DNA of 64,000 nt, from assembly GCA_937136425.1 (NCBI GenBank), contig CAKZON010000006.1, positions 62,001-126,000 on the forward strand, in the 5' to 3' direction. Below, piece after piece: positions 17,507 to 25,619 of the stretch. A model generated the notes under the pieces. It saw only the letters and a program-made list of their open reading frames with translations, was not told where the DNA came from and did no database searches. Source of the DNA: an uncultured Crocinitomix sp. GTDB lineage: Bacteria; Bacteroidota; Bacteroidia; Flavobacteriales_D; Crocinitomicaceae. Both the position numbers and the translations under genes were made by a program. Within the stretch, counting starts at the first letter, position 1; every line of letters starts with the position of its first letter.

Positions 17507-19775
17507 TTTTTACTTGATCATTTTTTCGGTAAAAAATCATCAATAACACAGGAAGGAAAAACAAATCTGCAACCAGAGCAAACAGCAACGTACAGCTAAT
17601 TAACAGCCCTACGTAGAATGTTCCCATAAAATCAGAGAACATCAGTAGTAAAAAGCCAGAACATAGAATTAAAGTCGTTAATATAATCGCTCGTCCTGTT
17701 GACATATAAGTCCTTTTTAAAGCGTATAAAAATGGTTTCCCCTTATTCAATTCAATCTTTAATTTACTCATGAAATGAATGGTATCATCCACCGCAATTC
17801 CAAAGGAAATTGTAAAAATAATAGCCGTGGATACTTTCAACTGAATTCCTGTAAACCCTAAAATTGCCGCAAGCATTATCAAAGGCAATACATTTGGAAT
17901 TAAAGCAATCAATACAATCTTTACTGAGCGATATAAAAAGCCCATTATTAACGAAACAATAAGAACGGCAAGCAATAAGCCGCGTGTCAAATTCATGGAT
18001 AAACTACTCATATTTCTATCCAGTAAATAACCCGTTCCTGTAAACTCATAGGACAATAACTCTGAATTCATTTCAGTTTCAAAAAACTGCTCAAATCTTT
18101 CAGTTTTTTCATTTACAGCATACAACCCTATATCACCCAATGTACTAGAAAAACGGGCATATTGATAAGTAGAATCTACAAATAAGCGCAACATGCCTGT
18201 TTTGTCATACTTTTCAAAACGTTTAATATAACTTTCCGCATCCTTCTCCTCTGGAAATGAATAATAATCAGCATTTCCGCCATGCTCCGTTCTATTTGCA
18301 ATTTTTAATATTTGAACAATAGACGCACATTGCTTAAGTCCATAGTCTTCCACTAAAAAGCTATCCAATTTGTTCAACTCAGATAGGACTTCATAATCAT
18401 ACATAGAGCTGCCTTCATTTTCAACTTTAAGTGACAACTCAAACGGCCGTAGCCCCATAAACTCTTCATCAAAGTACTTATAGTCCTGTCTCAATTTACT
18501 GCTCTCCTTTAAATCTTCTAATAAAAAATAGTTGCTTTCAACCTTCATTGTTCCAACAATGCTAATTGCAAGCACAGCAATAAATGCAACAATAATTTTT
18601 TTATAATTTCCAAAAACCCAGGCTAAACTTCGGTGCAAAATTGGATACCACGTATTTTTTGTAAAGCTTGTTTCTACAATTTTCGGTGGTTTTGATAAAA
18701 TTAGCATTGCTGGCAACATAGTATATGCCAAGAAAAAAGCAATCATTACCCCTAAGGCAATAAAAATCCCAAAATCATGTATAGGCTTCATTCCCACTGT
18801 TAACAGCGTTAAAAAACCAATTGCAGTTGTTATAGAAGTTAATAAAGTTGCAAAACCTATTTCCTTATACGCCACTTTTACAGCAGCCAGTTTATCTTTC
18901 CCCAATCGTAATTCATCAAAATACTTTGTCACTAAGTGAATAACATCCGACATGGCCACCACAAATATGATCGAAGGCAATACGGTCAAAACCAGATTAA
19001 TTGGCTGTCCAATGGTGCCCATAAACCCAACTATCCACAACATAGATGTTGAAACAATAGCTAAAGGAACAAGTACTCCCCAAACAGATCGGAACATGAA
19101 TACCAAAAAGATAATTATAAGCACAAATGAAAGTCCAATAAACAATATAGTTTCAAACTGCATTGCTTCAATATAAAACCCTAAACCTATTGCTCTGCCC
19201 GCATATTTATAGTCAGTATATTCAAAATCTGCTAACAAATCATCAATGCTTGCTTTTAGCACATCACAATCTGCCTTCGACAAATACGGCCTGTGTTTTA
19301 TTAAAATCATTAATGCCTGAGCATCTTTCCGAATCATTAAACCTGCTAATTCTGGTCTTTCAAAAATCCGTGTAGAATCTGCCGCATATTGAGACGGGTC
19401 TTCAATATTTAAATAAGGGCGCTTAAATATTTTTGGAGAAAAGGATGCCTTAACATAATCATCCATGTGCGTTAAACTCTGCACTGATTCAATTAAACTA
19501 TCCTCAGCCAGCGCATCAACAAATCGACTTGTCTTCTTTAAAAAGTCTTGATCAAATACAGATCCTGCGTTTTCTAAGGCAATAAAAACAAAATCATTAT
19601 CAGTCTCAAATCGTTCTCTATGCTCTGCTAGGAATTCTGTGGCTGGATCATTGTCAGCAAAAAACGCCTCAAAGTCATAATCAAACCCAATATTTTGGAC
19701 ATTATAGAGAAAAAATGCAGAGACCATTGTCAACCCTATAAGAAGAAATCGAGAAATTTTTTTAAATCTTACCAA
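17463..19775 (-). CDS. MMPL/RND superfamily exporter
   Basis: A 770-residue inner-membrane protein with the two-fold RND plan: one N-terminal membrane helix, a large periplasmic loop (about 30-200), five helices, a second helix and loop, and five more helices. Both membrane halves carry the polar residues that serve proton relay: SDVIHLVTKY (about 275) and DDTIHFMSKL (about 680). This places it with the MMPL or HAE3-type lipid exporters rather than drug-efflux AcrB types, and no membrane fusion protein or TolC gene is nearby. The start is a TTG at 19775; the next ATG (19727) would cut the first helix. A -7 box lies at 19839-19846. Substrate is probably a lipid or hopanoid-like molecule, but unproven. 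Confidence 0.85.
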   Translation of the reverse strand: MVRFKKISRFLLIGLTMVSAFFLYNVQNIGFDYDFEAFFADNDPATEFLAEHRERFETDNDFVFIALENAGSVFDQDFLKKTSRFVDALAEDSLIESVQSLTHMDDYVKASFSPKIFKRPYLNIEDPSQYAADSTRIFERPELAGLMIRKDAQALMILIKHRPYLSKADCDVLKASIDDLLADFEYTDYKYAGRAIGLGFYIEAMQFETILFIGLSFVLIIIFLVFMFRSVWGVLVPLAIVSTSMLWIVGFMGTIGQPINLVLTVLPSIIFVVAMSDVIHLVTKYFDELRLGKDKLAAVKVAYKEIGFATLLTSITTAIGFLTLLTVGMKPIHDFGIFIALGVMIAFFLAYTMLPAMLILSKPPKIVETSFTKNTWYPILHRSLAWVFGNYKKIIVAFIAVLAISIVGTMKVESNYFLLEDLKESSKLRQDYKYFDEEFMGLRPFELSLKVENEGSSMYDYEVLSELNKLDSFLVEDYGLKQCASIVQILKIANRTEHGGNADYYSFPEEKDAESYIKRFEKYDKTGMLRLFVDSTYQYARFSSTLGDIGLYAVNEKTERFEQFFETEMNSELLSYEFTGTGYLLDRNMSSLSMNLTRGLLLAVLIVSLIMGFLYRSVKIVLIALIPNVLPLIMLAAILGFTGIQLKVSTAIIFTISFGIAVDDTIHFMSKLKIELNKGKPFLYALKRTYMSTGRAIILTTLILCSGFLLLMFSDFMGTFYVGLLISCTLLFALVADLFFLPVLLMIFYRKNDQVKTSKKLPTTEDLKTS

Positions 19776-19806
19776 CCTAATTGTCTATTGTTTCGTTAAC
19801 AAATTG

Positions 19807-19814
19807 TAGATTTG
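19807..19814 (+). promoter_or_regulatory. -7 box (TAGATTTG) for the type A T9SS gene
   Basis: Exact TAnnTTTG match 44 bases before the ATG at 19858, with a TTG at 19788-19790 upstream (16-base spacer). It faces away from a second box on the other strand in the same 82-base gap. Confidence 0.55.
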
Positions 19815-19838
19815 AACTTATCAAATCAAAAATTTTGA

Positions 19839-19846
19839 CAAATTTA
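19839..19846 (-). promoter_or_regulatory. -7 box (TAAATTTG) for the MMPL exporter gene
   Basis: On the minus strand the sequence reads TAAATTTG, 63 bases before the TTG start at 19775. With the plus-strand box at 19807-19814 it makes crossed divergent promoters in a short gap. Confidence 0.45.
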
Positions 19847-19857
19847 AAACGAAATTT

Positions 19858-20883
19858 ATGAAAACACCTTTACTTTTAATGGTAATTTCTGCGGGATTTT
19901 ATGGAAATGCGCAAACAATTAACCTTTCGGATACGCTTTCGAGTGGTGATTCACAAACATATTATGTGCTTGACAGTAACGCAACTGCGTACGCTGATGT
20001 TACCGGAGCTGGAGTAACTTGGGACTATAATAGCATTGGAGGATACGGTATTACTCCAAACATTAACAGTGTAATACCTGGAGAAACTAGTGACTTTGGA
20101 GATGATTTCCCTGATGCAACTTATGCTGAAAACTTCGAAAACAGTATCCATACATTTTTTACAAATGATCCTGGAGCAAGTGAAGTGATCGTTCATGGAT
20201 TCGTATTCCAAGAATTATCAAATGATTTCATTATTAAATATGATATCAATCCACTAATCTCTTACAAATTTCCAATGACATTGGGAATGACTTATGATGA
20301 TGACATCCAAGGAACTGCTACTTTACCATTAGCTGGTGATGTTGCTATTGAAGGGTCTGCAACTGTTACAGCTGATGGAACTGGAACATTAATTGTTGGA
20401 ACTTCTTCATATACAGATGTAATTAGAGTACATACAATTGAAGTTTCTGAAGGAATCATTTTAGGTTCTCCTGCAATTATTACTCGTGAGAGCTATGTTT
20501 ATTATGATTTAGCTGCTGACAACATGCCTATATTCATTCACGGTAGTGTTTTAGCTGAATTAGGTGCTGGTGGAGATTTTGGATTTACTGCTGTTTATTC
20601 AATTGACAATATTACTGACATGGTTGGAATCGAAGAAACTACAAATGAAAAATTAGATTTGTCTGTTTATCCAAACCCAACAACTGGAAACTTTGCAACA
20701 ATTTCAACTGTTGAAGGAACAGAGTCATTGACAATTTTAAACTCTTTAGGACAAGTTGTTTCAACTTATAACAATCCTGGAACTCAAATTAAGGTTGACG
20801 TTTCAGACCTAAACAGAGGAGTTTACTTCGTTCAAGCGATTAAAGGAAGTGCAACAAGAACTGAAAAATTCGTCGTTAAGTAA
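19858..20883 (+). CDS. T9SS type A sorting domain secreted protein
   Basis: A 341-residue secreted protein of unknown function. Signal peptide about 1-18 (YGNAQ). The body (about 20-255) is strand-rich and acidic, without a recognised catalytic motif. The final 75 residues form a type A C-terminal sorting domain: LDLSVYPNPTTGNFATIS, LTILNSLGQVVSTYNN, VDVSDLNRGVYFVQAIKG and the closing EKFVVK. This signal sends it through the type IX system, where it is usually cleaved and either released or anchored. It has its own -7 box and terminator, so it is monocistronic. The highly biased, strand-rich composition fits an abundant surface protein, though expression is not known. Confidence 0.88.
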   Translation: MKTPLLLMVISAGFYGNAQTINLSDTLSSGDSQTYYVLDSNATAYADVTGAGVTWDYNSIGGYGITPNINSVIPGETSDFGDDFPDATYAENFENSIHTFFTNDPGASEVIVHGFVFQELSNDFIIKYDINPLISYKFPMTLGMTYDDDIQGTATLPLAGDVAIEGSATVTADGTGTLIVGTSSYTDVIRVHTIEVSEGIILGSPAIITRESYVYYDLAADNMPIFIHGSVLAELGAGGDFGFTAVYSIDNITDMVGIEETTNEKLDLSVYPNPTTGNFATISTVEGTESLTILNSLGQVVSTYNNPGTQIKVDVSDLNRGVYFVQAIKGSATRTEKFVVK

Positions 20884-20906
20884 GCAACGAATTAATCAAA
20901 ATATTG

Positions 20907-20941
20907 ACGCTCATCCTTACAATTAGGATGAGCGTTTTTTT
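20907..20941 (+). terminator. Rho-independent terminator after the type A T9SS gene
   Basis: Stem ACGCTCATCCT / AGGATGAGCGT (eleven perfect pairs) with loop TACAATT, followed by a T run. It lies 24 bases after the stop. Confidence 0.94.
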
Positions 20942-20976
20942 ATGCACGCAAATGAAACCATAGGTGAAAATTTAAC

Positions 20977-20984
20977 TAATTTTG
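20977..20984 (+). promoter_or_regulatory. -7 box (TAATTTTG) immediately before the tsaC start
   Basis: Exact TAnnTTTG match ending four bases before the GTG at 20989. The start of transcription should fall on or next to the first codon, so the mRNA would be leaderless or nearly so. See the finding on three genes with this same spacing. Confidence 0.55.
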
Positions 20985-20988
20985 TACG

Positions 20989-21549
20989 GTGAAAGAAGAA
21001 ATTCAAAAAGCGGTAGATGTTATTAGAGATGGGGGAGTTATTCTCTATCCTACAGATACAATTTGGGGCTTAGGCTGCGATCCTAAAAATGAGGATGCGC
21101 TTGATAAGCTTTTGAACATCAAAAAACGAGCTGCAAATAAAAGTTTAATTGTACTGGTAAACAATGAAGGACTTTTGCAACGGTATGTAAAGGAAATTCC
21201 AGATGTCTGTTATGATTTGATTGACTATGCTGAAAGACCGCTAACAATTGTTTATCCGCATGGACAATATGTGTCGCAAAAAGTATTAGGGGCAGACAAC
21301 AGTATTGCTGTCAGAATTACCAAAGATCCTTTTTGTTCGCAATTGATACAAAAATTAAAGCATGGCTTAGTTTCGACTTCAGCTAATATATCAAACCAGA
21401 CATACGTTAACGACATTAACAAATTGCCCGCAGAGATTAAAGATAATGTTGATTATATTGTAAATTTGCCACTTAAAAATGACAAGCAACCACCCTCTCA
21501 AATCATTCAAATAGGAGCAGATAGCGAAGTCACAATAATTAGAAAATAA
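20989..21549 (+). CDS. tsaC: L-threonylcarbamoyladenylate synthase (TsaC/Sua5/YrdC)
   Basis: A 186-residue enzyme that makes threonylcarbamoyl-AMP from threonine, bicarbonate and ATP for the universal t6A37 modification of ANN-decoding tRNAs. Key family motifs: ILYPTDTIWGLGCDP (about 18-32), the KKRAANKSLIVLV basic patch (about 44-56), RPLTIVYP, SIAVRITKDP and STSANISN (about 129-136). It lacks the extra Sua5 C-terminal domain, so it is the short TsaC form. The start is a GTG at 20989 directly behind a -7 box. The cca gene begins one base after its stop, so both are cotranscribed. Two tRNA-maturation enzymes in one operon makes functional sense. Confidence 0.93.
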   Translation: MKEEIQKAVDVIRDGGVILYPTDTIWGLGCDPKNEDALDKLLNIKKRAANKSLIVLVNNEGLLQRYVKEIPDVCYDLIDYAERPLTIVYPHGQYVSQKVLGADNSIAVRITKDPFCSQLIQKLKHGLVSTSANISNQTYVNDINKLPAEIKDNVDYIVNLPLKNDKQPPSQIIQIGADSEVTIIRK

Positions 21550-21550
21550 A

Positions 21551-22972
21551 TTGAATTTAAAAGAACACATAGCGCATCAAATATTTACTACCATTAGCGA
21601 AGTAGCTGCAGAAAAAAGTACTTCTGCATTTGTTATTGGTGGATTTGTACGCGACTTAATATTGAACAGACCATCAAAGGACATTGATGTAGTCGTTTTA
21701 GGAAGCGGATTAGAAATGGCCGAACACGTTGCAAATAAACTCGGCGTTAAAAAGGTTGCTTATTACAAAAACTTTGGAACTGCTGCTTTTGTTTTTGATG
21801 ATTTAGAAATTGAATTTGTTGGTGCACGCAAAGAATCTTACGAAAGAAATTCGCGCAAACCAATTGTAGAGAATGGTTCTTTAGCAGATGACCAAAACCG
21901 CCGTGACTTCACAATTAACGCTCTCGCTATAAGCCTGAGTAAAAGTTCTTTTGGTGAAGTGGTTGATCCTTTTAACGGGCTTGAAGATTTAAAAAAGAAA
22001 ATCATTCGTACACCACTTGATCCTGACACGACTTATTCAGATGATCCTTTACGCATGTTACGTGCAATTCGTTTTTCTTCGCAATTAGGGTTTAAAATAG
22101 AAAATGAATCTTTTGACGCGATCAAAAGAAATGCTAACCGACTTGAAATCATTTCTCAAGAACGGATTACAGATGAATTGAATAAAATTATCCTTTCAAA
22201 GATTCCTTCAAGAGGTTTTAAACAACTTTTTGACACGCAATTGTTGCATGAATTTTTCCCAGAAATGATTGCCTTGCACGGCGTTGAAGTAATTGACAAC
22301 AAAGGACATAAAGACAACTTTTACCATACGTTAGAAGTACTTGATAATATTTCAGAAAACACAGACGACCTTTGGTTACGTTGGGCGGCCATCATGCATG
22401 ATATTGCTAAACCAAATACCAAACGCTTTAATAAAAAAGTGGGTTGGACGTTTCACGGACATGAAGAAATAGGTGCTAGAATGACTAGCAAAATTTTCAA
22501 AAGACTCAAACTGCCATTGGATGCGAAAATGAAATTTGTTGAAAAATTGGTTCGACTACATTTACGCCCAATTGCCTTAGTTAACGGAAACGTTACAGAT
22601 ACAGCTGTTCGTCGTCTTTTATTTGAAGCCGGGGATGATATTGACGATTTAATGACGCTTTGTAATGCAGATATTACGTCAAAAAACGAAATGAAAGTTC
22701 AAAAGTATCGCCGTAACTTTGAAAATGTTCGCCGCAAACTAAAATCAGTAGAAGAAAAGGACAATATTCGGAATTTTCAACCCCCAATTTCAGGAAAAGA
22801 GATCATGGATATTTTCCAAATGGAACCTTGCAAACAAGTAGGAATCCTGAAAAATGAAATTAAGGAAGCTATTTTGGAAGGCAAAATTCGAAACGATTAT
22901 AATGATGCTTATACGTTTATGCTTGAGCAAGCTGAGCAGATGGGAATTGTTACTAAAAAACGTCAACAATAG
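21551..22972 (+). CDS. cca: CCA tRNA nucleotidyltransferase with HD domain
   Basis: A 473-residue class II enzyme that adds or repairs the 3' CCA of tRNA. The nucleotidyltransferase head shows GGFVRDLIL (about 30-38) and the metal-binding DIDVVV (about 44-49), then RRDFTINALA (about 117-126), DPFNGLEDL and DDPLRMLRAIRF (about 163-174). An HD phosphohydrolase domain follows (HTLEVLDNI, IMHDIAKP, FHGHEEIGA), as in many CCA-adding enzymes with 2',3'-cyclic phosphatase activity. It begins at a TTG one base after the tsaC stop; no ATG lies near enough to replace it. A poly(A) polymerase cannot be fully excluded from sequence, but the HD domain favours the CCA role. Confidence 0.92.
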   Translation: MNLKEHIAHQIFTTISEVAAEKSTSAFVIGGFVRDLILNRPSKDIDVVVLGSGLEMAEHVANKLGVKKVAYYKNFGTAAFVFDDLEIEFVGARKESYERNSRKPIVENGSLADDQNRRDFTINALAISLSKSSFGEVVDPFNGLEDLKKKIIRTPLDPDTTYSDDPLRMLRAIRFSSQLGFKIENESFDAIKRNANRLEIISQERITDELNKIILSKIPSRGFKQLFDTQLLHEFFPEMIALHGVEVIDNKGHKDNFYHTLEVLDNISENTDDLWLRWAAIMHDIAKPNTKRFNKKVGWTFHGHEEIGARMTSKIFKRLKLPLDAKMKFVEKLVRLHLRPIALVNGNVTDTAVRRLLFEAGDDIDDLMTLCNADITSKNEMKVQKYRRNFENVRRKLKSVEEKDNIRNFQPPISGKEIMDIFQMEPCKQVGILKNEIKEAILEGKIRNDYNDAYTFMLEQAEQMGIVTKKRQQ

Positions 22973-23072
22973 CCCGTATCTCAACGTTTTTGTGTGGAAA
23001 ACTAAAAAAAAATGGTATTACGCTCGTACCATAATCGATTATCTTAGCTAATTAAGAAACAATACCCCCATT

Positions 23073-23621
23073 ATGATTGGACGACTGATCAAGAAAAAAC
23101 TAAACGCTAACAAACTCGCAAATGTCTTCGTAAACTCTTTGTTGGAAGCAACCGAAAATGGTTTTGAAGATGTACGCGCAATGATTAATGAAGACAGTGC
23201 ATTTGTCTCTAATCCAGATGTCAGTGATGAGTCTATGGATAAGTTTTTAATGGTCATTATTGTTGGTAATTTACGTTTCTTAGATGATCATTTTGAAGTG
23301 AGTGAAGCGAAAGAAATTAGGACCCAAATCGTTCGTAAATTCGCCAACATCTACGAATTGGAAGAGCATGATTTTGAGCAAATCATTCAAAAGTATGATA
23401 CGTTTGTTTCAAGAGTGAATCATCCTTCTAAAAACACCCTATATGGCATGTCTAAGGCCGTGTTTCACAAGTTCAAATTGAATGACCATCAAGAGTCTTA
23501 TTTTAAAAACATGCGTACACCTAACCCTTTATTCTTAAAAAGAATGGATGAAGTTATGATGAATTTCTTATGGGATTGGGATGAGTTCTTTAAGAAGCAT
23601 AAAATGAGTTTTGGGCACTAG
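23073..23621 (+). CDS. Conserved hypothetical protein, helical
   Basis: Not recognised as a characterised family. The 182-residue product has no signal peptide or membrane segment and appears mostly alpha-helical and acidic. A basic N-terminus (MIGRLIKKKLNANKLA) is followed by short helices and a tryptophan-rich end (MMNFLWDWDEFFKKH). The ATG at 23073 is the only reasonable start. It is separated from cca by 100 bases with a weak -7-like sequence (TATCTTAG at 23040-23047), so it is likely its own unit. No function can be named. Confidence 0.7.
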   Translation: MIGRLIKKKLNANKLANVFVNSLLEATENGFEDVRAMINEDSAFVSNPDVSDESMDKFLMVIIVGNLRFLDDHFEVSEAKEIRTQIVRKFANIYELEEHDFEQIIQKYDTFVSRVNHPSKNTLYGMSKAVFHKFKLNDHQESYFKNMRTPNPLFLKRMDEVMMNFLWDWDEFFKKHKMSFGH

Positions 23622-23734
23622 TACTTGTCCTTAAGTCTTATTGTTATTTAATCTTAAATTTCTTGGAATCTCATTGTCTTCAAAGTATTTAGTAAGCTGA
23701 ATGCCTTACATTTACAGACTAAACTCAACAAGAT

Positions 23735-24169
23735 TTGAAAGACTATTATCAAATACTAGGACTACCAAACTATTCTAAGCATAGCCAAATTTCTAAACGA
23801 CATTTAACGTTAACTAATACTTTCATTTCTAATCGTCATAAAGGTCACCAAGCTCTTGCCGATTTCGAGCTTCAGTCTGAAGCTTATTACTTGCTCATCA
23901 ATGCAAAACGCAAAATGCGTTATGATAAACTACATGCTTTAAAATTCATTAAAAAGCGTGAAACGCGCGTTAAAACTGGGTTAAAGTGGAAAAAAGAACT
24001 TGAAGAAGACATTAAAGATGCCACTGAGCGTTCAAAAGAACTAGCTCAACTATCAAACACCGAATTATCTGACCGTGTTTCTAATTTGCAAAGAAACTCC
24101 AAATACGGCTTGATACGCAATATCACCGCTGGTATATTTGAACTACTGAGTTTCGTCATATCAATATAA
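23735..24169 (+). CDS. Degenerate J-domain-like small protein
   Basis: A 144-residue protein whose first 70 residues follow the DnaJ J-domain plan: DYYQILGLP (helix I), a basic helix II, and SEAYYLLINAKRKMRYDKL (helices III-IV, as in EAYEVLSDPEKRKKYD). The HPD loop that stimulates Hsp70 ATPase is missing: its place holds TFISNRHKG. A charged helical linker (about 85-120) and a hydrophobic C-terminal stretch (GIFELLSFVISI) follow, perhaps a membrane contact. The start is a TTG at 23735 (no ATG nearby), so start choice rests on the clean MKDYYQILG opening. It might be a J-like adaptor without co-chaperone activity. Convergent with the M28 peptidase gene, 18 bases away. Confidence 0.68.
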   Translation: MKDYYQILGLPNYSKHSQISKRHLTLTNTFISNRHKGHQALADFELQSEAYYLLINAKRKMRYDKLHALKFIKKRETRVKTGLKWKKELEEDIKDATERSKELAQLSNTELSDRVSNLQRNSKYGLIRNITAGIFELLSFVISI

Positions 24170-24187
24170 CGGTTAACAACTCAATAG

Positions 24188-25546
24188 CTATAAATTCTGA
24201 TCGACCACATAGATCATAGCTGCCATTGCTGCTGCACCTAACTCTAATTCACGCTTATTAACATTTTCAAAAACATCCGCTTCTGAGTGGTGATAATCGA
24301 AATAACGCTGAGAATTCACTGCCATACCAAGCTGTAACATTTCGGGATAATAATTACGCAACGGACCAATATCTACACCTCCATAACCAGGATTAAACTT
24401 CAGTAAATCATATGGCTTTAGTAACTCAGCAAATTGTCTCACAAACTTAATTTGACTCTCATTACCAACAATATCAAAACCCATTGGTAAAAAACCTCCA
24501 CGATCAGTTTCAATCGCACAAATATGCTTCTCTTTATTTTCAGCAGCAATTTCAGCATAACTTTTTCCACCAAAATTTCCATTCTCCTCATTCATAAATA
24601 AAACGCAACGCAGTGTATGATTAGGTTGATAACCTAACTCTTTTAAAATTCGCAAGGCTTCAATTGAATGTACAATTCCAGCACCGTCATCATGCGCTCC
24701 TTCTCCAACATCCCAAGAATCAAGATGTCCACCAAATGTAATAATTTGATCATCTTCACTTCCCATCATTTCTCCAATCACGTTATACGACACCTCATCT
24801 GGGAAAAAACGACAATCCATTTCCATTTTCAAGGTGACTGTTCCTTTAGCCAACCATTCCACTAACTTATCCGAATCTACCGTACTAATTGCAGCACCTG
24901 GCACAGGTAAAACGTCTTTATCATAATGCATTGACCCTGTATGTGCATGTTCGTCAGTAGAGGATGCCATAGAACGAATAACAACCGCTTTTGCATTTAA
25001 CCTTGACGCTACATTGGTACCTTCCCAACGTTGATCAACGCAAGCGCCATAAGCTTTAAACGTTTGAATCATTTTTTGATCAAACGGGCGATTGAAAAAG
25101 ATTATTTTACCACTTATCTCAGCCGGTGTTAAACTTTCCAATTCTTGAATAGATTCAACTTTCAGAACCTCTCCTGCAATTAAACCACTTGTACCAACAG
25201 AGCCTCCCAAAGCAAGTATATTCAATTTAGCAACTTCACCTGATTCATTCATAATCCAAGCGGCTTCTGTATTTCCACGCTCCCAATGCGGTACTTTTAT
25301 CTCTTGCAAATAAACATGATCAAAAGCATAACTCTCCATGAGGTTCTTCCCCCACTCAATAGCCATTTCGGCCTCTGCAGACCCTGTAATACGTGCTCCA
25401 ATATCTTTACATAATGAACGTAGATTTTCATACGCGTGCCCCTGTTCGAGTGCCATATCATAGATTTTACGTACAAAAACAGAATCTTCGTTTGCGAAGC
25501 TAAACGTGCTGCTAACAATAGCGAGTAGGATTAATAATTTCTTCAT
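24188..25546 (-). CDS. Secreted M28 family metallopeptidase with PA domain
   Basis: A 452-residue exported aminopeptidase/carboxypeptidase Q-like enzyme. Signal peptide about 1-18 (TFSFAN). A PA-like domain (about 110-235) interrupts the chain before the co-catalytic zinc site: GGHLDSWDVGEGAHDDGAG (about 268-286; ligands H and D), NEENGNFGG (catalytic Glu and ligand Glu), ETDRGG (third ligand Asp) and YHHSEADVFENV near 412-423 (last His). All zinc ligands look intact, so it should be active. It probably trims peptides in the periplasm or outside the cell. It stands alone, with weak TATCTTTA about 20 bases upstream as a possible -7 box. Confidence 0.9.
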   Translation of the reverse strand: MKKLLILLAIVSSTFSFANEDSVFVRKIYDMALEQGHAYENLRSLCKDIGARITGSAEAEMAIEWGKNLMESYAFDHVYLQEIKVPHWERGNTEAAWIMNESGEVAKLNILALGGSVGTSGLIAGEVLKVESIQELESLTPAEISGKIIFFNRPFDQKMIQTFKAYGACVDQRWEGTNVASRLNAKAVVIRSMASSTDEHAHTGSMHYDKDVLPVPGAAISTVDSDKLVEWLAKGTVTLKMEMDCRFFPDEVSYNVIGEMMGSEDDQIITFGGHLDSWDVGEGAHDDGAGIVHSIEALRILKELGYQPNHTLRCVLFMNEENGNFGGKSYAEIAAENKEKHICAIETDRGGFLPMGFDIVGNESQIKFVRQFAELLKPYDLLKFNPGYGGVDIGPLRNYYPEMLQLGMAVNSQRYFDYHHSEADVFENVNKRELELGAAAMAAMIYVVDQNL

Positions 25547-25619
25547 TCAAAATTTATTTAATCCTAAAGATAATGAAATAAAAAATTTACTTCGAATTCT
25601 TATGACGAATGGTTAGATA

